Part shown: one piece after another, positions 1-5,068 of the stretch
How positions within the stretch are numbered: position 1 is the first letter of the stretch
Layout: the number at the start of each line of letters is the position of its first letter
Assembly (NCBI GenBank): GCA_003445475.1
Contig: DMDP01000195.1
Coordinates: forward strand, 1-7,881
Direction of reading: 5' to 3'
DNA length: 7,881 nt
Source: Peptococcaceae bacterium
GTDB lineage: Bacteria; Bacillota; Desulfotomaculia; Desulfotomaculales; UBA12532
Made by a program: the position numbers and the translations under genes
The notes under the pieces: generated by a model
Told to the model about the DNA's origin: nothing
Seen by the model: only the letters and a program-made list of their open reading frames with translations
The model's database searches: none

Positions 1-2719
1 GCTGGAGTGTTTTGTTGCTTGCGACCTGGAAACTACGGGCACCGACCCACAACGGGACGAGATTATCGAAGTGTGCCTCCTGAAAGTCCGCAGGGGTGAA
101 GTGATCGACCGGCTGGTAACCCTCGTCCGTCCGTCCGCACCCCTGCCGCCCTCGATCGAACGTCTGACGGGCATTTCCGAGGCGCACCTGTCCCGGGCGC
201 CGGGCTGGGCCGAGGTGCGGCCGCGTGTGCGCACGTTCCTCGGCGGCCTCCCGCTTCTGGGGCACAACGTTAGCTTCGATGCTTCCTTTCTCAAACGTTG
301 GGGGGCGGACACCTTCGGCCCCCTGCTGGACACGGCCGCCCTGGCGAGAATCGTCCTGCCGACTGCCCCTTCGTACCGCCTGGAAACCCTGTGCCGGATG
401 CTGCATATTCCCCGGGAAGCAAGCCACAGGGCGGCGCCGGACGCAGCCGCCGCCGTGCATCTTTTCGGTGTCTTAAGAGAATCGCTGGCTTCCCTGGCGC
501 CGGACGTGGTGCGTGATATTGCCGGCCTTCTTTCCCGTGGCGGCTCGCCCTGGGCGGAAGTGTTTACTGTGGCTTGCGAGAAGCCCCCGGCAGTCAGCCG
601 GCCGGCTGCGCGCGCGGAGGGGGAAGCTAGCGGAGACACGGCGGACGCGCCGGCCGACCCGCCGACCTGGAGCGAGGCGGCGGTCGCCGCGTTGTTTGGG
701 GAAGGGGGTGCCCTTGCCGAATCACTCCCCCACTACGAGTACAGGCCCCAACAACTGGCGGTGGCCCGCGCCGTGGCCCGGGCCCTGGAAACCGGTCGGC
801 ATCTCCTGGTGGAAGCGGGAACGGGCACGGGTAAATCGCTTGCCTACCTGGTTCCGGCGGCCCTCTGGGCGTTGACCACGGGCGAACGGGTCCTGATCTC
901 CACCCACACCGTCAACCTGCAGGATCAACTCCTGCAAAAAGATATTCCTCTGGCGCAACGCGTATTGGGTCGCTCCTTGCGTGTCGCCCTCCTGAAGGGT
1001 CGCCAGCATTATCTGTGCCTGCGGCGGTGGGGAGCCGTCCTCGGCCGGCCTAGACTTTCGCCGGCCGAAGCGCATTTTTACGCCCGGTTGACGGCGTGGC
1101 GGGGGTTGACGCGGAGCGGGGACGGTGGCGAAATGAACTTCACCCCGGAGGAGCGCACCCTGTGGCAGGAGGTGCGGGCCGACCCGGAAGGATGTGACGC
1201 GACCCGCTGCGAGCATGCGGGGTCCTGTTATCTTGTACGCGCGCGCAAAGCCGCCGAGCGGGCCCACCTGGTGATCACCAACCACGCCTTGTTGCTGAGC
1301 GACCTGAAAGAGGGCGGGCTGCTGCCGCCTTACGGCCCCCTGGTGCTGGACGAGGCCCACCACCTGGAGGAGGTGGCCACGAATCTTTTCGGGTGCGACA
1401 TAAGCTACGGGGAGGTAGCGGGGTGGCTGGCCGCCGTGGAGAATGCCGTACAGAAGCCGCCGGAGGGAGAAGCGGGCGCGCGGTTGGCCGCCGCCCGGTC
1501 CGAAGCCGCAGCCTTCTTCACCGCCGTGGGCAAAGCAGCGCGCGCGGCCGCTTCCCAGGAGACCGCGGAGGTACGGCTTGCGCCGGGGGCGGCCAACCTG
1601 GATGCGGACGGGTGTATCCGGGCGGCCTTTGCCGGACTTACCGGGTCGGTGAACGCCGTACTGACGGTTTTGGAGAGGCGGTTAGGAAGACTGTCCGGGG
1701 CGGAAGGGGGCCATGCGGCCGGGAACGTCGCCAGGCTGATCGAAACCGGGCAAGACCTTCTGCACAGGTTGCACCTCATTTACACCGGCAAAGACCCGCA
1801 CCTGGTGACGTGGGTGGAAACGGGACAACAGGAACCCCCGCGCGCCTGCACCTTAAAAGCCGCCCCTGTAGAGGTGGGCGATATCCTTTACCGGCGGCTG
1901 TTCGCCCGCCGGGGGCCGGTGATCCTGACCTCGGCCACCCTGACGTCGGAAGGATCGTTTGCCTTCTTCAAAGAGAGATGCGGCCTCGACCGCTTACCGC
2001 CGGCCGAACTCGACGAGGTCATGGTGGAATCCCCCTTCCCTTTCCGCGAACAGGCCCTGCTGTGTGTGGTTAACGATCTCCCGGAACCGCCCGCGGGCGA
2101 GGGCGAGCCCTACCTGGACGCCGTTTCGGCCTGCATCTGTCACCTGGCGGAGGCGGTGCCGGGTAAAATGCTGGCCTTGTTTACCGCGCACCGGTCCTTG
2201 CAAAAGGTTTACGTGCGCCTGCGCGATGCACTCGCCGACCGGGGCATCGCCGTCCTGGGGCACGGAGTCGACGGCGGCCGCTCGCGCCTCCTGGAAGAGT
2301 TTACCGGCCTGGAGCGCGCGGTGCTGCTCGGGGCCGCCAGCTTCTGGGAGGGGGTCGACCTGCCGGGCCAGGCCTTGCAGTGCGTGGTGGTGGTCAGGCT
2401 CCCCTTCACGCCACCGGGCAAGCCGCTGGCGGAGGCCCGGCAGGAGGTGCTGCGGCAGCGCGGATGCGACCACTTTTCCAGGATGGCCGTCCCACAGGCG
2501 GTAATCCGCTTCAAACAGGGCTTCGGCCGCCTCATACGCACGCGGCAGGACCGGGGGGTAGTGGTGATTCTCGATACCAGGTTGCTGACCCGTTCCTACG
2601 GGAAGAAGTTTTTGGCCTCTCTCCCGCCGCTGGCCGTTTACGCGGCACCGGTTCAGAAGGTGGCCGCCGCCGCGGCCGCCTGGCTGCGGAGTGACACCTT
2701 TTGCGGCCGTGCCCAATAG
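1..2719 (+). CDS. dinG: DnaQ-type exonuclease / DinG-family ATP-dependent helicase fusion (5' partial)
   Basis: The reading frame is open from base 2, so the start lies just upstream; a GTG at 71 would cut through the exonuclease domain. 905 codons are visible, near full length for the Firmicutes fusion. The N-terminus is a complete DEDDh 3'-5' exonuclease: DLETTG at bases 23-40, NVSFD with Asp at 278-280, and HRAAPD with His at 425 and Asp at 440. An Ala/Pro-rich linker (about 580-690) leads to an XPD/DinG-like superfamily 2 helicase: RPQQ motif, Walker A GTGTGKS (818-838), DEAH box (1349-1360), SATL (1931-1942), a WEGVDLPG motif V, and QGFGRLIR motif VI (2516-2539). Four cysteines (codons at 1016, 1193, 1208, 1226) have C-X58-C-X4-C-X5-C spacing, as expected for the [4Fe-4S] cluster of E. 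coli-type DinG. Inferred role: 5'-3' unwinding of DNA, D-loops, R-loops or similar structures in repair, possibly with 3' trimming. Family assignment is secure; combined activity is inferred. Confidence 0.95.
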   Translation, partial: LECFVACDLETTGTDPQRDEIIEVCLLKVRRGEVIDRLVTLVRPSAPLPPSIERLTGISEAHLSRAPGWAEVRPRVRTFLGGLPLLGHNVSFDASFLKRWGADTFGPLLDTAALARIVLPTAPSYRLETLCRMLHIPREASHRAAPDAAAAVHLFGVLRESLASLAPDVVRDIAGLLSRGGSPWAEVFTVACEKPPAVSRPAARAEGEASGDTADAPADPPTWSEAAVAALFGEGGALAESLPHYEYRPQQLAVARAVARALETGRHLLVEAGTGTGKSLAYLVPAALWALTTGERVLISTHTVNLQDQLLQKDIPLAQRVLGRSLRVALLKGRQHYLCLRRWGAVLGRPRLSPAEAHFYARLTAWRGLTRSGDGGEMNFTPEERTLWQEVRADPEGCDATRCEHAGSCYLVRARKAAERAHLVITNHALLLSDLKEGGLLPPYGPLVLDEAHHLEEVATNLFGCDISYGEVAGWLAAVENAVQKPPEGEAGARLAAARSEAAAFFTAVGKAARAAASQETAEVRLAPGAANLDADGCIRAAFAGLTGSVNAVLTVLERRLGRLSGAEGGHAAGNVARLIETGQDLLHRLHLIYTGKDPHLVTWVETGQQEPPRACTLKAAPVEVGDILYRRLFARRGPVILTSATLTSEGSFAFFKERCGLDRLPPAELDEVMVESPFPFREQALLCVVNDLPEPPAGEGEPYLDAVSACICHLAEAVPGKMLALFTAHRSLQKVYVRLRDALADRGIAVLGHGVDGGRSRLLEEFTGLERAVLLGAASFWEGVDLPGQALQCVVVVRLPFTPPGKPLAEARQEVLRQRGCDHFSRMAVPQAVIRFKQGFGRLIRTRQDRGVVVILDTRLLTRSYGKKFLASLPPLAVYAAPVQKVAAAAAAWLRSDTFCGRAQ

Positions 2720-2726
2720 TATAGTA
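2696..2726 (+). promoter_or_regulatory. Possible sporulation-type promoter upstream of the spoVM-like gene
   Basis: An 18-bp A/T-dominated stretch (2715-2732) overlaps the dinG stop and stands out in GC-rich surroundings. AATA-GTA-TA at 2715-2723 differs by one base from the CATA-N3-TA form of sigma-K/sigma-E-like -10 elements, with an ACC 16 bp upstream (2696-2698). TATAGT at 2720-2725 is also a 5/6 match to a sigma-A -10, but I see no -35 at the right distance. B. subtilis spoVM is transcribed by sigma-E, so a mother-cell promoter is expected here. The match is weak and low in information. Confidence 0.25.
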
Positions 2727-2752
2727 AAAAAAGCGCGAGGGAGGGACCGGGC

Positions 2753-2818
2753 GTGCGTGTTTACTTCTTCCGCCTTCCCGGGTTTTTACGGGCGATACTG
2801 CTGCGCTTCTTGCATTAG
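2753..2818 (+). CDS. spoVM: SpoVM-like sporulation peptide (21 aa)
   Basis: GTG start with Shine-Dalgarno GGAGG at 2740-2744, 8 nt upstream; stop TAG at 2816-2818. The peptide begins MRVYFFRLPGFL and ends RFLH. It aligns without gaps to B. subtilis SpoVM (26 aa, beginning MKFYTIKLPKFL): identities at positions 1, 4, 8, 9, 11, 12, 15 and 20, with Arg for Lys at 2 and 7 and hydrophobic-for-hydrophobic changes at 3, 6, 16 and 19. Pro9, critical for localisation in B. subtilis, is conserved at the same position. Known role: an amphipathic helix that recognises the convex forespore membrane and anchors SpoIVA, starting coat assembly; it has also been linked to FtsH. This copy is about five residues shorter and lacks the polar, basic C-terminal tail. 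It lies alone between dinG and murT. Such a short match could in principle be chance, but the match of start, ribosome site, length, Pro9 and residue pattern makes that unlikely. Confidence 0.82.
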   Translation: MRVYFFRLPGFLRAILLRFLH

Positions 2819-2820
2819 AC

Positions 2821-2830
2821 CTTCCGGAAG
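2821..2830. repeat. Perfect 10-bp palindrome CTTCCGGAAG
   Basis: The palindrome lies 2 nt after the spoVM-like stop codon. With one mismatch on each side, the symmetry continues for two more base pairs (GA at 2818-2819 with TC at 2832-2833). No T-run follows directly, so it is not a classical intrinsic terminator by itself. It could be an mRNA-end hairpin, a binding site or chance. Confidence 0.4.
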
Positions 2831-2841
2831 TTCGCCCCGGT

Positions 2842-2868
2842 AAGGCCCCGCCGGCCAGCTTGATTTTT
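2842..2868 (+). terminator. Weak candidate terminator after the spoVM-like gene
   Basis: GGCC at 2844-2847 can pair with GGCC at 2853-2856 around a 5-nt loop (CCGCC), and AAG/CTT could extend it with a bulge. A run of five T follows at 2864-2868. The stem is short and the T-run is 7 nt from it, so termination would be inefficient if it occurs. It overlaps the -35 proposed for murT. Confidence 0.2.
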
Positions 2869-2888
2869 CGCCCTCAACCGGATACGAT
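2860..2888 (+). promoter_or_regulatory. Sigma-A-like promoter for the murT-gatD-ATPase cluster
   Basis: TTGATT (2860-2865) and TACGAT (2883-2888) each match the consensus hexamer at 4 of 6 positions and are separated by exactly 17 bp. Transcription would start near 2895, directly before the Shine-Dalgarno sequence at 2896-2903, giving a short leader of about 17 nt. This placement also argues against translation starting at the ATG at 2891. Confidence 0.45.
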
Positions 2889-2923
2889 TTATGACAAAGG
2901 AGGCTAAATGGTTGAGGTTGAGG
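2872..2923. repeat. Inverted repeat CCTCAACC / GGTTGAGG flanking the murT ribosome binding site
   Basis: CCTCAACC (2872-2879) is the exact reverse complement of GGTTGAGG at 2910-2917; a second GGTTGAGG overlaps it at 2916-2923. The 30 nt between the arms contain the -10 hexamer, the Shine-Dalgarno sequence and the in-frame ATG at 2891; the first downstream arm contains the TTG start at 2912. The repeat is seen directly. Any regulatory role, as an RNA hairpin or paired operator half-sites, is inferred. Confidence 0.45.
2896..2903 (+). promoter_or_regulatory. Ribosome binding site AAAGGAGG deciding the murT start
   Basis: This is a near-perfect Shine-Dalgarno sequence. It lies 8 nt before the in-frame TTG at 2912, and only 4 nt before an out-of-frame ATG at 2908. 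The upstream in-frame ATG at 2891 has no ribosome site of its own, and this motif would fall inside the coding region if that ATG were used. The spacing therefore favours TTG 2912. Confidence 0.75.
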
Positions 2924-4297
2924 CTGTGCGCGGCCACTCTTGCCGGCAAAGTCGCGGCACGCCTGGCGAGGCTTTGCGGCCGGCGGGGCTCATCGCTCCC
3001 CGGGGTTGTCGCCCTGCGCCTGTACCCCGGTGTGCTGGCGAGGCTGGTAAGCCAGGTGCGCACCGGGGTAATAATTGTTACCGGAACCAACGGCAAGACC
3101 ACAACCAGCAACATGATTGCGCGGATGCTCGCGTCGGCGGGTTTCCGCGTCATTAACAACCGCGAAGGCGCCAACCTGATCACCGGGGTGACGGCGGCCT
3201 TTGTCCGTGCGGCCGATCTCTTCGGGAGGATCCATTGCGACTACGCGGTTCTTGAGGTGGACGAAGCCAGCTTCCCCCGCGTGGCAGCGCAGACAAACCC
3301 CCGGCTGGTGGTAGTTACCAACTTCTTTCGCGACCAGTTGGACCGCTACGGTGAGCTTGATACCACGATCTCGTTCATCCGCCGTACCCTGGCCGAGCGT
3401 CCCCACATTTCTCTGGTCCTCAACGCCGACGATCCCCTGGTAGCCCAGCTTGCCCGCTACGTACGGAATACCAAATTCTACGGTCTGGCGCCGCGTTCCG
3501 CCGGCGCGCCGCGCGGCGCCACGTCGCGCGAGGCACGCTTTTGCCCTTTCTGCGGGCATTCTCTGGAGTACACCGGTTACCACTACAGCCAGCTGGGAAT
3601 TTACCAGTGTACGGGGTGCGGTTTTGCGCGGCCCCGGCCTGACGTGGAGGCAGCCGCCGCGGCGGTCGCCGGGCAGGTGATGCGGTCGCGGGTGCGCTGG
3701 GAGGAGAAGGTCATCTCCGTGGTTTTGCCCACGCAGGGAGTATACAACCTGTACAATGCCCTGGCGGCGTTTACCACGGGTATGGTTCTGGGTATTGATC
3801 CGGCAACGGCGGCGGCAAGTCTCGGCCATTACACCCCCGCCACCGGGCGCCTCGAGGGGTTTCTTTACCGGGGTAAACCCGTATACCTCAACCTGGTGAA
3901 AAACCCCGCCGGCTTCAACGAGAGTTTGAACCTTCTTTTCGCCGGCCGCGGCACCGGGGACGTATTTATCGCCATCAACGACAACGACGCCGACGGGCAC
4001 GATATTTCCTGGCTCTGGGATGTCGACTTCGAGGTGCTGGCGGGCGTCAAGGATAAACTGAGTTTTGTCTGCAGCGGCAAGCGGGGTGCGGAAATGGCGG
4101 TGCGCCTGAAATACGCCGGCGTGCCGCCGCGGAAAATCACCGTTGTGGACAATCTGCGCGCCGCAATCGACTGCACCCTGAACGGACGGGGCGGGGCGGC
4201 GTACTTCCTGGCCACTTATACCGCGCTCTGGCCGGTGGAAAAGCTGCTGCGGCGGCGCGTTACCAGAACGGCGTTGGAGAACGCGGCCGACGTCTGA
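2912..4297 (+). CDS. murT: MurT, Mur-ligase-like subunit of lipid II isoglutaminyl synthase
   Basis: 461 aa from the TTG at 2912, chosen for the AAAGGAGG 8 nt upstream and because MRLRLCAATLAGK resembles usual MurT N-termini. MurT with GatD amidates the alpha-carboxyl of D-Glu at stem-peptide position 2 in lipid II, giving D-isoglutamine; MurT binds the lipid precursor and ATP in the cytoplasm. The Mur-ligase P-loop TGTNGKTTT is at residues 57-65. A middle-domain stretch with VLEVDEASFP (113-122) and TNFFRDQLDRYGE (136-148) is typical of MurT. A Cys4 zinc ribbon has CPFC at 211-214 and CTGC at 233-236, with the spacing known from pneumococcal MurT. The C-terminal DUF1727-type domain contains NDNDADGHDISWLWD (356-370); an Asp here, probably D364, should complete the GatD catalytic triad. 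All expected motifs are intact. It is the first gene of the cluster, with gatD 42 nt downstream. Confidence 0.93.
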   Translation: MRLRLCAATLAGKVAARLARLCGRRGSSLPGVVALRLYPGVLARLVSQVRTGVIIVTGTNGKTTTSNMIARMLASAGFRVINNREGANLITGVTAAFVRAADLFGRIHCDYAVLEVDEASFPRVAAQTNPRLVVVTNFFRDQLDRYGELDTTISFIRRTLAERPHISLVLNADDPLVAQLARYVRNTKFYGLAPRSAGAPRGATSREARFCPFCGHSLEYTGYHYSQLGIYQCTGCGFARPRPDVEAAAAAVAGQVMRSRVRWEEKVISVVLPTQGVYNLYNALAAFTTGMVLGIDPATAAASLGHYTPATGRLEGFLYRGKPVYLNLVKNPAGFNESLNLLFAGRGTGDVFIAINDNDADGHDISWLWDVDFEVLAGVKDKLSFVCSGKRGAEMAVRLKYAGVPPRKITVVDNLRAAIDCTLNGRGGAAYFLATYTALWPVEKLLRRRVTRTALENAADV

Positions 4298-4339
4298 TGT
4301 GCCGGGCGATGTATGACGCGGTATCCCGGAGGGGCAAAA

Positions 4340-5068
4340 ATGCTCACCGTCTGCCATCTTTATCCCGACCTGTTAAACCTTTACGGTGACCGGGGCAACA
4401 TCATTGCCTTTGTGCGCCGGTGTCAGTGGCGGGGTATTCCCGTCCGGGTCCGGGAGGTGGGTATCGGGGAACCCGTGGATTTCGGCGCCGTGGACTTTGT
4501 TTTTCTCGGCGGCGGGTCCGACCGCGAACAGACCCTGATGGCCGAAGACCTGCTGCGGCGGAAGGATGAGTTGCAGGCGGCCATCGAGGACGGACTGGTA
4601 ATGCTGGCCATCTGCGGCGGGTACCAGTTGCTGGGTCGATACTACCGCACCTTGCAGGGTGAAACCATCCCCGGCCTCGGGCTGCTGGATTTTTACACCC
4701 GGGCCGGCGAGAAGCGCCTCATCGGCGATATCGCCGTGGAGGCCGAGTTAGGGGGGCGTACGGTGCGCCTGGTGGGCTTCGAAAACCACGCCGGGCAGAC
4801 GTTCCTGGGGAACATTCGGCCTTTCGGCCGCGTCCTCGCCGGTTACGGCAATAACGGGCAGGACGGAACGGAGGGAGCGCGTTACAAGAACGTGTTTTGC
4901 AGTTACCTGCACGGCCCGATCCTGCCCAAGAACACCGCCTTGACCGACTATCTCATCGGACGTGCGCTGGCCCGCCGGGGACAGGATGGAATTCTTTGCC
5001 CGCTCGACGACACCTTCGAGGAGCGAGCGTGCGCCGTGATCCTGCGCCGGCTACGGCTGGGCAGATGA
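4340..5068 (+). CDS. gatD: GatD, glutamine amidotransferase subunit of lipid II isoglutaminyl synthase
   Basis: 242 aa from the ATG at 4340, preceded by GGAGG at 4328-4332 with 7-nt spacing. An in-frame ATG at 4313 lacks a good ribosome site and would add nine residues absent from usual GatD N-termini, which resemble MLTVCHLYPDLLNLYGDRGN. GatD is a class I (CobB/CobQ-like) amidotransferase that hydrolyses glutamine and passes ammonia to MurT for D-Glu amidation. The nucleophile is Cys92 in LAICGGYQLLG (TGC at 4613-4615) and the histidine is His191 in SYLHGP; both fall within two residues of the S. aureus pair C94/H189. K125-R126 in the GEKRLIGDI segment is the likely counterpart of the glutamine-binding Arg. 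The triad Asp is supplied by MurT. Its stop codon overlaps the ATPase start by 4 nt, implying one transcript and coupled translation. Confidence 0.93.
   Translation: MLTVCHLYPDLLNLYGDRGNIIAFVRRCQWRGIPVRVREVGIGEPVDFGAVDFVFLGGGSDREQTLMAEDLLRRKDELQAAIEDGLVMLAICGGYQLLGRYYRTLQGETIPGLGLLDFYTRAGEKRLIGDIAVEAELGGRTVRLVGFENHAGQTFLGNIRPFGRVLAGYGNNGQDGTEGARYKNVFCSYLHGPILPKNTALTDYLIGRALARRGQDGILCPLDDTFEERACAVILRRLRLGR

Noticed and set aside
1994..2716. Minus-strand open frame of 240 codons opposite the helicase C-terminal domain
   Set aside because: It overlaps conserved helicase motifs V and VI on the plus strand and carries no recognisable protein features.
2743..2787. Bulged stem (GGGA/TCCC plus GGGCG/CGCCT) followed by GGGTTTTT, resembling an intrinsic terminator after dinG
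   Set aside because: It lies across the ribosome site and first half of the spoVM-like gene. The stem is bulged with a 17-nt loop, and the T-run encodes Phe-Leu codons at positions 11-12 of the peptide, so coding function explains it better.
2815..3183. Minus-strand open frame of 122 codons across the murT promoter region
   Set aside because: It has no motif, covers the proposed promoter, ribosome site and murT N-terminus, and extends over the spoVM-like stop region.
2990..4357. Long open frame on the minus strand (455 codons) opposite murT
   Set aside because: It is the antisense shadow of a well-supported murT, with no ribosome site or family motif seen, and a composition typical of GC-rich complementary frames.
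4897..5064. Upstream extension of the ATPase from TTG 4897
   Set aside because: It would overlap gatD by 172 nt over the GatD active-site His region, has no suitable ribosome site, and the extra residues do not resemble P-type ATPase N-termini.
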